Shown here piece by piece: positions 56,152-64,000 of a DNA stretch of 64,000 nucleotides. The number at the start of each line of letters is the position of its first letter. Position 1 is the first letter of the stretch. The translations under genes were made by a program, and so were the position numbers. The stretch is from Bacteroidota bacterium (GTDB taxonomy: Bacteria > Bacteroidota > Bacteroidia > UKL13-3). The DNA is taken from the NCBI GenBank assembly GCA_040388375.1, contig JAZKBU010000005.1, forward strand, positions 62,001 to 126,000. Reading direction: 5' to 3'. Under the pieces are notes generated by a model. It saw only the letters and a list, made by a program, of their open reading frames with translations, did not search any database and was not told the origin of the DNA.

Positions 56152-57271
56152 AAAAAAAGTTTTAATTATTGGTCCGGCCTGGCCTTTAAGAGGGGGCTTG
56201 GCTACCTACGATGAACGTTTGTGCAGGGAGTTTTTAAACGAAGGGCACGAATGCGAAATAGCCAGTTTCTCTTTACAATATCCTGAAATTTTATTTCCCG
56301 GCAAAACACAATTGAGTGACGATGCACAGCCAACGGATATAACCATATTACCCATTATTAATTCCATTAACCCGTTTAACTGGTTAAGCGTAGGTAATAA
56401 ATTAAAAAACAAACAGTACGACTTAGTTATTATCAGGTATTGGATGAGCTTTATGGCACCCGCTTTGGGTACTATTGCCCGTATTATTAAATCCAACGGC
56501 AAAACAAAAATTATTGCCATAACCGATAATATAATTCCGCACGAGCAACAGTTTTTCGATACCGCTTTTACCCAATATTTTATTGATGCCTGCGATGGTT
56601 TTTTAGCCATGAGCAGAGAGGTTTCAACCCATGTAGATTTGTTTACCAATGGCAAGCCCAAAACCTATGTGGCACATCCCATGTACGATATGTTTGGGCC
56701 CTTGCTGGATAAAACAGCAGCCAAACAACAATTGGGTTTAGATGTAAACTATAATTACCTGTTGTTTTTTGGGTTTATAAGAAAATACAAAGGCTTGAGC
56801 TTATTGCTCGATAGCTTAAAAGAGCTGAAACAAATAGTACCCAATATAAAATTAATAGTAGCAGGTGAGTTTTACGAAAACAGCGAACCCTATTTGAACC
56901 AGATAAAAAATTTAGGATTAGAAGACGATGTAATTTTACGCACCGATTTTATTCCCAATCAACAAGTAGGCGTTTATTTTTCGGCAGCCGATATAGTAGT
57001 GCAAACCTATTTAAACGCTACCCAGAGTGGCGTTACCCAAATAGCCTATTATTATAACAAACCCATGCTGGTAACCGATGTGGGAGGTCTGGCAGAGCTG
57101 GTTCCACATGAAGTAGTAGGTTATGTAGTACCGCGCGATTCAAATATTATAGCCAATGCTTTGCATGGGTTTTATACGGAGCAAAAAGAAGAACAATTCA
57201 GGGCAAACATTGAAATAGAAAAACAAAAGTTTACTTGGAAATATTTAACCGAACAATTGTTATCTCTGTGA
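56144..57271 (+). CDS. Family 4 glycosyltransferase
   Basis: 375 residues, GT-B fold. N-terminal LIIGPAWPLRGGLATYDERL (acceptor domain), then FFGFIRKYKGLSLLLDSL, LIVAGEFYENSEPYL, RTDFIPNQQVGVYFSAADIVVQTYLNATQSGVTQIAYYYNKPMLVTDVGGLAELV, which carries the E-x7-E-like donor-binding region (here with changed first Glu). It uses a nucleotide sugar to extend a glycan or glycolipid. Start overlaps the upstream gene by 8 nt, so both are one operon. Confidence 0.9.
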   Translation: MTKKKVLIIGPAWPLRGGLATYDERLCREFLNEGHECEIASFSLQYPEILFPGKTQLSDDAQPTDITILPIINSINPFNWLSVGNKLKNKQYDLVIIRYWMSFMAPALGTIARIIKSNGKTKIIAITDNIIPHEQQFFDTAFTQYFIDACDGFLAMSREVSTHVDLFTNGKPKTYVAHPMYDMFGPLLDKTAAKQQLGLDVNYNYLLFFGFIRKYKGLSLLLDSLKELKQIVPNIKLIVAGEFYENSEPYLNQIKNLGLEDDVILRTDFIPNQQVGVYFSAADIVVQTYLNATQSGVTQIAYYYNKPMLVTDVGGLAELVPHEVVGYVVPRDSNIIANALHGFYTEQKEEQFRANIEIEKQKFTWKYLTEQLLSL

Positions 57272-57298
57272 TTTTTTTGTAGCATTGAATGAATTTAT

Positions 57299-58687
57299 AT
57301 GCTACAAAAACTACGGCAAATACTACGCAATCTTCCCTCAAAATACCTCAAAGCATTTCAGTTTGATTTGCGGGCATTTGCTCTGTTTCGCATAGCATTA
57401 GGCTTTACCATGTTGCTTGACATTTGTATAAGGTTAGCCGATATAGAAGCCTTTTATACAGCAACAGGTGTTTTACCTGTAAGCCTTTTAAAACAACATT
57501 TAAGTACCTTTTATTACTTACCTATTTACTCGCTGGTCGATAGCCTTCCGTTCGTATCGTTGTGTTTTGGTATACATTTACTATGCGTTGTTTTATTTAC
57601 ACTAGGCTATAAAACCAAAATAGTACAAACACTCTGCTTGTTGTTTTACATAAGCCTGCACATGCGCAATCCTTACATACTGCAAGGGGGCGATGATTTG
57701 TTACGATGCCTGCTTTTTTTTAGTTTGTTTTTACCTTTAAATGCCGTTTGGGCAGTAAGCAAAACAAAAGTAAGGGTGAGTTATACTTTGGCGGCTATGC
57801 TTTTTATGTTTCAGGTAATGCTGGTGTATTTTGTTTCCGTTACCATGAAAGGCGAAAACGAATGGTGGTTTGATGGAACCGCTTTATACTATGCCTTTAA
57901 CCTTGACTTTATGCAATGGCCTTTGGCCAAATATTTGTTAAACTATCCAACAGCATTGCAATTTGCAACCCGCTTAACATCATTAGTAGAATTTATAGTA
58001 CCCATGCTTTTTTTTATTCCGTATAAGAACAAAAAGATGCGCATGGTGGGTATAGTTATTTTAGTGCTGTTTCAATTGGCTATAGCCTCTACGCTATTTG
58101 TAGGCTTGTTTTTTCTGGTTAACATAGTAGCGCTTATTCCGCTGCTGCCGGGCAACTTTTTTCAATACCTGAATATAAAAGATTATTCCTTCCCCAGTAT
58201 TTATAAAAGTTCCTATCGTAAAAATATAATAATAGGCATACTGGCTGTTTATTTGTTTTTATGGAATATGAATTACATGCCATTTTTTAAATTTGGCTTG
58301 TCGTCAAAAATTACCCCTTATGCCTATGCTATAGGTATAAACCAAAACTGGGGTATGTTTGCGCCTTGTGTGTTTAAAGAAGATGGTTGGTATATATACG
58401 AAGCAGTAACCAATAATGGCGATACCATAGATTTAAACAATGGAGGTTTGCCTGTAAATTATAATAAGCCTGCCAATGTATTGGCTACCTATAAAAACGA
58501 CAGGTGGCGTAAGTTCAGCGAGTTTTTAATGTTAAACAGCAGCTACTGGTTAAGAGAACCAACCATTAATTATTTAAAGCATGTTTATAGCGCACAGCCT
58601 ATAAAAAACATACGGTTATTGTATATGTTAGAGCTGACACCCAAGCCCGGTGAAAAAGGAATTATAGAAAAAAAGTATTTAGACTAA
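57299..58687 (+). CDS. HTTM-domain (vitamin K gamma-carboxylase-like) membrane protein
   Basis: 462 residues. The N-terminal FDLRAFALFRIALGFTMLLDI, with LADIEAFYTATGVLP, is the HTTM domain signature related to gamma-glutamyl carboxylase. Several membrane helices follow (about 24-45, 80-110, 120-150, 155-190, 240-300). The bacterial function of stand-alone HTTM proteins is not known; bacteria are not expected to gamma-carboxylate. It is 28 nt after the glycosyltransferase and in the same direction, so it may share its operon. C-terminal soluble tail (about 300-462) is Asn/Tyr-rich. Confidence 0.85.
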   Translation: MLQKLRQILRNLPSKYLKAFQFDLRAFALFRIALGFTMLLDICIRLADIEAFYTATGVLPVSLLKQHLSTFYYLPIYSLVDSLPFVSLCFGIHLLCVVLFTLGYKTKIVQTLCLLFYISLHMRNPYILQGGDDLLRCLLFFSLFLPLNAVWAVSKTKVRVSYTLAAMLFMFQVMLVYFVSVTMKGENEWWFDGTALYYAFNLDFMQWPLAKYLLNYPTALQFATRLTSLVEFIVPMLFFIPYKNKKMRMVGIVILVLFQLAIASTLFVGLFFLVNIVALIPLLPGNFFQYLNIKDYSFPSIYKSSYRKNIIIGILAVYLFLWNMNYMPFFKFGLSSKITPYAYAIGINQNWGMFAPCVFKEDGWYIYEAVTNNGDTIDLNNGGLPVNYNKPANVLATYKNDRWRKFSEFLMLNSSYWLREPTINYLKHVYSAQPIKNIRLLYMLELTPKPGEKGIIEKKYLD

Positions 58688-58720
58688 AAGGACTATTCGT
58701 TTTTAAGGAAGGTATCTGAA

Positions 58721-58813
58721 TTGTCAGTTTGAGCGAAGGAGAGTTTGAACGGATCAGGCCGGAGTTTGAGCGTAGCCGAAAACTCGAGCTATCGGACCAC
58801 GCTCGACATGACA
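58721..58813. repeat. REP-like composite repeat
   Basis: TTGTCAGTTTGAGCG (58721-58735) and CGCTCGACATGACA (58800-58813) form an imperfect inverted pair; inside it GAGTTT and AAACTC flank GAGCGTAGCCGA. Similar half-copies occur at 12250-12266. Such elements are dispersed repeats in Bacteroidota genomes. Confidence 0.6.
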
Positions 58814-58835
58814 TTAATCCCGATAGCTATAGATA

Positions 58836-59255
58836 CTACGACTCAAACCTATCGCGTATGGCCGTTTTCAGTACCTCCATATTAATATCCTTCAGCTTTT
58901 TAAACTTAATACAATACCCTGTTACGCTAGCCTTGCCCAGTTCTTTTCCATACGTTTCTGCTAAGTATGTTTTATCATCAATACCCATAATATAAACAGA
59001 TATACCACTGGTGTTACCACTCAAACCAACCCGGTAAAACTCCCTTGTTGATCCATCAGTATATTTCATGGTGTAAGCACCATAGCCTATATTAGGATTA
59101 GAAACAACTTTGCCTTCACTGTTTTTACCATCCAAAAACCATAATTTACACGCAGGGTCTACTTCCATAATCATGCGGTGCAACGTTTCCATGTCGCTGC
59201 GTTTGGCTTCCGGTTGACTGCTAATATAGGTTTCTATTTCTTCTTGTACGTTCAT
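58836..59255 (-). CDS. DUF1801 protein
   Basis: 139 residues. MNVQEEIETYISSQPEAKRSDMETLH opening and the later MKYTDGSTREFYRVGLSGNTSG and KDINMEVLKTAI fit the DUF1801 (YdhG-like) fold, a small alpha/beta protein of unknown function. Soluble, no signal. Confidence 0.8.
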   Translation of the reverse strand: MNVQEEIETYISSQPEAKRSDMETLHRMIMEVDPACKLWFLDGKNSEGKVVSNPNIGYGAYTMKYTDGSTREFYRVGLSGNTSGISVYIMGIDDKTYLAETYGKELGKASVTGYCIKFKKLKDINMEVLKTAIRDRFES

Positions 59256-59365
59256 GTATAATTATAGGTTGTTTTGTTAGTGTTATAAACTTGTTACTGT
59301 TGCAAATCATTTGTTAGCAGTTCATGTTTCTCTGTTCGTATTTATCAGTTGTTGCATGTGAGCAG

Positions 59366-60175
59366 TTAAAATTTATATGGTGAATATGGGTTCCATGATT
59401 TTCGTTTAAGTGCGTAGTTGGGTTCAACTCTAAAGGTTGTGAAGAACTCATGTAATGCTATGTTTGTTTGTGATTGGTAGCTTTGGTTTATTTGTAATTC
59501 GCAAAGGGCTTTAATAATCATAAAGGTAAAATACTGTCCGTATTTCTGCTTTGTCTCTGCATGTAAACCATTTTTTGTCAATTGATTATAGTCAGTTATA
59601 TCATTGTCACTCTCAGATGTATGTCTAACAATTGAGTTTTCTGCAACAACTGATGCTAAAGCCGTCATAACTCTATCGTTTTTTGTTGGTCGGTAATATC
59701 TATTAACTATTACAGCACCTATTTCAGTTTCCCACCTAATTAAAGGGTCGTCTGTTGTGTTATTACCAGTTAGCTGATTAAGGTGTGAGTATCTGTTCTG
59801 TTTTGCAAAGTCAGATAGGTTTTGCAAGATGGTTATGCAAAGGTCCTGTTCGTCAATACTGTTGAAGTGTCTGTCAGCAGAATACTTAGTTGAAAGTTCT
59901 CTCACTTTTAAAAACAACTGTGTTAAGTTGTGTCCAAAATTTTTTATGTTCTCTTGTTTTGGATAAGTGTCGTTTACATAAATATGCTCATACACAAGTA
60001 TAAGTTTCATCAATCTCTCAAGTCCGACACTTAGCGAGAAAAATGATTGGTAAATGAACCCGATTTGGGTAAAATTATGCCTACGAAGAAATGTCAAGCC
60101 AACACCCAAGTTCATACTGCTTAGTGCTGCCTCTTTCGATAGAAGTCTTTTTGTTGTCTTGTCAAGCAGTTTCAT
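59366..60175 (-). CDS. Unknown protein, possible HEPN-like helical domain
   Basis: 269 residues. The stretch FFSLSVGLERLMKLILVYEHIY followed by FGHNLTQLFLKVREL resembles HEPN helices (a leading helix pair, then GHxL). The C-terminal half is helical with several His and Trp. No R-x4-6-H nuclease motif was confirmed. No signal or membrane segment. The family call is a guess from shape; it lies among accessory genes. Confidence 0.4.
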   Translation of the reverse strand: MKLLDKTTKRLLSKEAALSSMNLGVGLTFLRRHNFTQIGFIYQSFFSLSVGLERLMKLILVYEHIYVNDTYPKQENIKNFGHNLTQLFLKVRELSTKYSADRHFNSIDEQDLCITILQNLSDFAKQNRYSHLNQLTGNNTTDDPLIRWETEIGAVIVNRYYRPTKNDRVMTALASVVAENSIVRHTSESDNDITDYNQLTKNGLHAETKQKYGQYFTFMIIKALCELQINQSYQSQTNIALHEFFTTFRVEPNYALKRKSWNPYSPYKF

Positions 60176-60223
60176 TTTTGTCTGTTGGTATTTAACTGTT
60201 CACTTGCTCTTTGCAAAAGTAAT

Positions 60224-61339
60224 TTATTCTGAAAAACGGGTAAAGGTTTTTCCATCGTAACGGCATAAGTCAGTATTCCTGCTGCCTATCCAAAGGTTAC
60301 CTGCAGTATCTTCCACAATGGAGTATACACCATTGTGACACAAACCCTCTTGTCTTGTAAACCGCGTAAATGATTTGCCATCGTAACGCCATAGTCCACC
60401 GGGCTCATTAAGCTCTCCACTGCCTAACTCAGTTCCAAACCAAAGGTTTCCTGCTTTATCTTCAAAGGCCACATTAATAGAGCCATTTTGAATGCCTCCT
60501 TTTGCTGTAAAGTTGATAAAATTTTTGCCATCAAAACGACATACACCGTAGTGTCTGCTTACAATGAGCAAGGTGCCATTTTTATCCTCCATGATAGAAC
60601 GAACCCATCCCTCTCCATAAGGTTTGTATTGGGTTATTGATTTTCCGTCATAACAGCAAATACCCTCATTGGCAAGTACCCAGGAGCCAAACCAAATATT
60701 TCCTGCTTTATCTTCAAAAATACATTGTGTCCATTTGAGAGAAACGTTGTTTGTATTTAGTATGTTTTTGTTATCTAAAAAGCGGGTAAATGTTTTTCCA
60801 TCAAAGCAATAAATACCATCAGTGGTGCCTAACCAAATTTTACCGCTTCTATCCTGCATCATACTCCATAGCTCATTTTTTGTTGATGGGGTATTATGGA
60901 AAGAATTATTAGGTAGAGAGCTGCTTCCAACAGAGCCGGGTATTGATATGTTTGTAAATTTTTTTCCATCAAAACGGGATATTGCCTCTTTTGTGCCGAA
61001 CCAGATGTCGCCAGATATATCCTCTAGTATGAAAAAGATACCCGTTCCACACAAGCCGTCCTTTTTGGTAAACTGCGTAAATACTTTTCCATCATATCGG
61101 TAAACACCTTCGCCTGTGGTACCAAACCAAATATTACCCGATTTGTCCCTTAAACTACAACCTATCTGCTGGTATTCGTTTGAGCCTTGAGTTTTGCTCA
61201 GCTTTGTATGTTTGCTGGTGAACGATAGTTGTTCCGAAACAGTTTCATTTGATTGTTCAGTTATTGTCTGCCCGTTACATGATGTAAAAAATACCAATAC
61301 AAACAGTAAAGAGAAGATGGAGTTTTTAAATTTAGTCAT
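60224..61339 (-). CDS. Propeller lipoprotein, paralogue 1
   Basis: 371 residues. Lipobox FFTSC at about 17-21 marks an outer-membrane-facing lipoprotein. About seven repeats of the two-component-regulator propeller unit: DKSGNIWFGTTGEGVYRYDGK, DISGDIWFGTKEAISRFDGK, DRSGKIWLGTTDGIYCFDGK, DKAGNIWFGSWVLANEG, etc. These blades usually form the sensor part of hybrid histidine kinases; here there is no kinase, so it is a free ligand-binding protein. It is a close paralogue of the next gene and lies in tandem with it. Confidence 0.88.
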   Translation of the reverse strand: MTKFKNSIFSLLFVLVFFTSCNGQTITEQSNETVSEQLSFTSKHTKLSKTQGSNEYQQIGCSLRDKSGNIWFGTTGEGVYRYDGKVFTQFTKKDGLCGTGIFFILEDISGDIWFGTKEAISRFDGKKFTNISIPGSVGSSSLPNNSFHNTPSTKNELWSMMQDRSGKIWLGTTDGIYCFDGKTFTRFLDNKNILNTNNVSLKWTQCIFEDKAGNIWFGSWVLANEGICCYDGKSITQYKPYGEGWVRSIMEDKNGTLLIVSRHYGVCRFDGKNFINFTAKGGIQNGSINVAFEDKAGNLWFGTELGSGELNEPGGLWRYDGKSFTRFTRQEGLCHNGVYSIVEDTAGNLWIGSRNTDLCRYDGKTFTRFSE

Positions 61340-61487
61340 TGTTATAGTTACTTTATTACTGTTGTTTTTAGGTTGTTTTCAAGGTTACATACTAACACCC
61401 ATTTTTGCCGCTAACTTATTTATAAGAATGATTTTATCATCTTGTTTCCCGCATATCAACAAGCACAATATTTTCAACTCGTTTTCA

Positions 61488-62573
61488 TTATTCTGAAAAT
61501 GTTTCAAATGTTTGGCCGTTGTATCGATACAGGCCGCAGTTTCGTGTTCCAATCCAAATTTTGCCGTTTTTGTCTTCAAACATATTCCAAACGGAATTTT
61601 TCCCCATACCGTCTTTAGTTGAAAAGTTTTTAAAAGTATTTCCATCGTAACGCCATAAACCACCAATGCTTTCTATCGAGTTTACTTTTTCACCTCCGTC
61701 AAACCAAATATTTCCGGTATTGTCCTTAAAAATAGCAGAACCAATATTTACTTTTTCAGTAAAAATTTTAAATGTTTGGCCATCGTAACGGAATACTCCG
61801 TTGTGTCTTCCACTAAACCATATATGTCCGTTTTTATCTTCTACTATATATCTTATCCATCCGTCACCATTGGGTTTAGCACCGGTTACAGATTTTCCGT
61901 CAAAACGCAAAACCCCTTCTTCTGCAATGGGTCCTGAACCAAGCCATATAATACCCTTACTATCTTGTAAAATAGACTGAATCCATTTAAGTTGAAGATT
62001 TTGTTTGTTTGTAATGTTAGTCTTATCTAAAAACCGGCTGAAAGATTTTCCATCATAGCAATACAAATCTTGTGTAGTACCAAACCAAATAATGCCGCTT
62101 TTATCCTGCATAATAGCCCATACCGCATTGCCTGATTGTAATGTTGTTGTTCCCAATGCACCGGGGCTAGATAGCATCATCGGAATTTTTGAAATTGTTT
62201 TGCCATCGTATCTACTCAATCCATTGTCCGTACCAAACCAAATATTGCCCTCTTTATCTTCTAAAATGGACCAGACTTTATTATCACTTAAACCATCTTT
62301 TTTTGTAAACTGGGTAAATTCTTTTCCATCGTATTTATAAACACCTTCACCAGTTGTACCAAACCAAATATTACCATCTTTGTCCTGCAGGCTACAATGT
62401 ACGTTTTGATGTTCGGTTGTGCCTTGTGTTTTGGTTAGCTTTATATGGTTGCTGGTAAACGATAGTTGTTGCGCAACCGTTTCATTTGATTGTTCTGTGG
62501 TTGTTTGTCCGTTACACGATGATGTAAAAAACACAAACAGTAAAAATAAGAGGAAGTTTTTAAATGGAGTCAT
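61488..62573 (-). CDS. Propeller lipoprotein, paralogue 2
   Basis: 361 residues, same order as paralogue 1: lipobox FTSSC, linker TTEQSNETVAQQL, then seven blades such as DKDGNIWFGTTGEGVYKYDGK and DKEGNIWFGTDNGLSRYDGK. Opening residues match paralogue 1 almost exactly while the blades diverge, which indicates tandem duplication followed by divergence. The blade order is kept. The 148-nt gap between them has no gene. Confidence 0.88.
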   Translation of the reverse strand: MTPFKNFLLFLLFVFFTSSCNGQTTTEQSNETVAQQLSFTSNHIKLTKTQGTTEHQNVHCSLQDKDGNIWFGTTGEGVYKYDGKEFTQFTKKDGLSDNKVWSILEDKEGNIWFGTDNGLSRYDGKTISKIPMMLSSPGALGTTTLQSGNAVWAIMQDKSGIIWFGTTQDLYCYDGKSFSRFLDKTNITNKQNLQLKWIQSILQDSKGIIWLGSGPIAEEGVLRFDGKSVTGAKPNGDGWIRYIVEDKNGHIWFSGRHNGVFRYDGQTFKIFTEKVNIGSAIFKDNTGNIWFDGGEKVNSIESIGGLWRYDGNTFKNFSTKDGMGKNSVWNMFEDKNGKIWIGTRNCGLYRYNGQTFETFSE

Positions 62574-62696
62574 TGTTATAGTTACTTTGTTACAGTTGTT
62601 TTTAAGTTACACCAATACCTGTCAGTGTTTATTAGCAAACTTTGCTAAAACAAATATCTGTATAAATATCCTGTTTTAAGTAGCCAGCCTGCCCCT

Positions 62697-63395
62697 TTAA
62701 CAGATCAATAACAAGCGGTGCTGCCCTGTTTTTTCATTGGGTGCCCGGTGAATACAAGGAAGCACGTGACTTTCCGGATGGTCAACCGCCAGGCGGCATA
62801 AGTGACCAATACCTAAGCTAACAGGGCTTGCGTTAGGTTTGGCTTGGTAGTGTAAATCCAGGAAATGTTCTGTTAAAAACAATTCAAAGGCTGCATCTGC
62901 TCCACCATATTCTTTTTTAAGCGCCTCCCGAATGGCCGGAACAAGCACTTTCTGTTCCGCTTGTGAATTGGGTACTACTTCACTTGGCTCACCATAATAC
63001 GTGCATAAAAAAGTATCCGTTGGTACAGGCGAGCGGTCCACATGAAATGAATATACATCCGTTGGAAAAAACGGGTTTTCATCATCCCGCTCATAGCACT
63101 TAATTATATTCAGGCTGGGTGAGGCACCATGCGCTTTCAATAGCTTCATATCGTTTAACAGCACTTCGCGGGCAAGTTGTCCCTGCTCACTCAGCTTCAT
63201 GTCCAAAAGTGCCTCTTCATCCAATTCCGTTATATTTCCGTTTAGTGTTACCTGCTTAACAATCTCCGCAAAATCACCCGCTAGTTGACGTGTCCAGCAA
63301 ATGGCATTCCTGTCGCCCTCAAAAGGCGTAGCAACAAGCTCTTCAAAATTAGAGACAGTTTGAATGGTTTGCATAGCAGAGGAGAGGTCTTTCAT
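62697..63395 (-). CDS. DUF1826-like protein
   Basis: 232 residues. FHVDRSPVPTDTFLCTYYGEPSE (His-Asp and a following basic/strand region) and the closing PCIHRAPNE recall DUF1826 proteins, which may be Fe(II)/2OG-type enzymes (HxD...H). The metal set would be H, D and the late H. No signal peptide. It starts 11 nt after the TPR gene stop on the same strand, so the two may be coupled. Tentative. Confidence 0.5.
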   Translation of the reverse strand: MKDLSSAMQTIQTVSNFEELVATPFEGDRNAICWTRQLAGDFAEIVKQVTLNGNITELDEEALLDMKLSEQGQLAREVLLNDMKLLKAHGASPSLNIIKCYERDDENPFFPTDVYSFHVDRSPVPTDTFLCTYYGEPSEVVPNSQAEQKVLVPAIREALKKEYGGADAAFELFLTEHFLDLHYQAKPNASPVSLGIGHLCRLAVDHPESHVLPCIHRAPNEKTGQHRLLLIC

Positions 63396-63405
63396 AGTGG
63401 GTAAT

Positions 63406-64000
63406 TTAGGTATAACGGTTTTGCGCTTGTTTAATTAGTTCGTCAATCATGTGTGTTGTACTATCAAGTTCTTTTGCTTTTCTAAATAATTCAAGTGCCT
63501 TCGAATATTCTCCTTTGTCAAGATGATAAATACCCAGGTTACGATAACTGTATGAATTATTATTGTCAAGCTTGAATGAATAGTTTATATCTTCAAGTCC
63601 TTCTTCTTCTTTTCCAATTTTTATTTTTGCAAGGCCTCTGTTGTTGTAAGAATAAGCAAATGTGTTATCAATTTCTATCGCTCTGTCAAAAAGCATAATA
63701 GCTTCTTGAAATTTATGGAGTAAGTTCAATGTAAATCCTTTATTATTTAATGAATATTTATTATCAGGATCTAACTGTAATGACTTTTCATAAAACTCTA
63801 ATGCTTTATTATGTTGGTCAAATTGGGAGTATAAAACACCCAGGTTTGCATAGTCATCAGAATTGGGCTTGCAATGGACTATAAACTCATCAGATAATTC
63901 TTTCGCTTGCTTATAGTTATTTACTTTAAGCAAAGAATCAATTGCTAATCTGTAAATGTATTCGTCTTTTATTCCATTTCTTAGTATGTTTTTAAATTGA
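63406..64000 (-). CDS. TPR protein, N-terminus beyond the window
   Basis: The frame stays open to the window edge. Visible part: at least four TPR-type repeats (NLGVLYSQFDQHNKALEFYEK, YSLNNKGFTLNLLHKFQEAIMLFDRAI, YNNRGLAKIKIGKEEEGLEDI, YRNLGIYHLDKGEYSKALELF), the usual 34-residue TPR spacing. The upstream extension (codons to 64000) reads FKNILRNGIKDEYIYRLAIDSLLKVNN, still helix-like. Real start is outside. TPRs mediate protein-protein contact; role unknown. Confidence 0.85.
   Translation of the reverse strand, partial: QFKNILRNGIKDEYIYRLAIDSLLKVNNYKQAKELSDEFIVHCKPNSDDYANLGVLYSQFDQHNKALEFYEKSLQLDPDNKYSLNNKGFTLNLLHKFQEAIMLFDRAIEIDNTFAYSYNNRGLAKIKIGKEEEGLEDINYSFKLDNNNSYSYRNLGIYHLDKGEYSKALELFRKAKELDSTTHMIDELIKQAQNRYT

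Noticed and set aside
1-64000. CRISPR array, prophage, IS element, rRNA
   Set aside because: No regularly spaced identical repeats, no phage structural or transposase motifs, no rRNA-like sequence seen.

Overview
The window looks like part of a chromosome from an AT-rich, free-living Bacteroidota bacterium (Flavobacteriia/Chitinophagia-like). Supporting signs are several secreted proteins with type IX secretion (T9SS) C-terminal sorting domains, a PorZ homologue, family signatures typical of the phylum (DUF4175, DUF4199, S46 peptidase, PKD protein with gliding-type C-terminus), promoters resembling TTTG-N19-TAnnTTTG, and starts without Shine-Dalgarno sequences. No rRNA, intact tRNA, CRISPR array, IS element or prophage was seen.

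Layout. 1-93 is the 5' end of metF, cut by the window edge. 94-4500 is accessory: a nuclease-fold-like gene and a small unknown gene near attC-like repeats, then a + strand trio (transglutaminase-like exported protein, miniature RHS tip joined to a possible caspase-like domain, small membrane protein). 4646-21519 is mostly core: an OmpA-family protein, porZ, an RND/MMPL transporter, gpmI, an M43 metalloprotease, aroC, three family 2 glycosyltransferases, efp and sppA, separated by clear hairpin terminators. 21619-26900 is a second accessory block, all on the minus strand: GNAT acetyltransferase, PLP decarboxylase with a small barrel protein, a decayed partial copy of the decarboxylase 5' end, and unknown genes flanked by repeats with GTTAGC/GCTAAC cores, organised like integron gene cassettes but without a visible integrase.

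27066-45167 is core again: a PKD surface protein, thioredoxin-like lipoprotein, dnaX, truB, a metallo-beta-lactamase-fold hydrolase, a large DUF4175 coiled-coil membrane protein, a DUF4397 protein, a deoxyhypusine synthase-like protein and a DPP11-type S46 peptidase. dnaX is split at a run of ten A residues, so that the short (gamma) product ends at a stop right after the run and the long (tau) product needs a -1 shift or one-base slippage. 45635-52483 encodes a 2282-residue T9SS beta-helix adhesin built of about 1.69 kb tandem units. 52648-58687 is a + strand run: dihydroorotase-like protein with an altered HxH motif, two small conserved proteins, two glycosyltransferases and an HTTM membrane protein.

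58700-64000 is accessory: a REP-like repeat, a DUF1801 protein, a possible HEPN-like protein, two tandem paralogous propeller lipoproteins, a DUF1826-like protein, and a TPR gene running off the window.

Functionally, the cell exports large surface and protease proteins through T9SS (PorZ being a machine component), decorates its envelope with glycosyltransferases, and takes up or trims peptides with periplasmic peptidases. The most notable points are the dnaX slip site, the cassette-like repeats, the miniature RHS/caspase-like operon, and EF-P with asparagine at the usual modification position in a genome that also encodes a deoxyhypusine synthase homologue with its active-site lysine.
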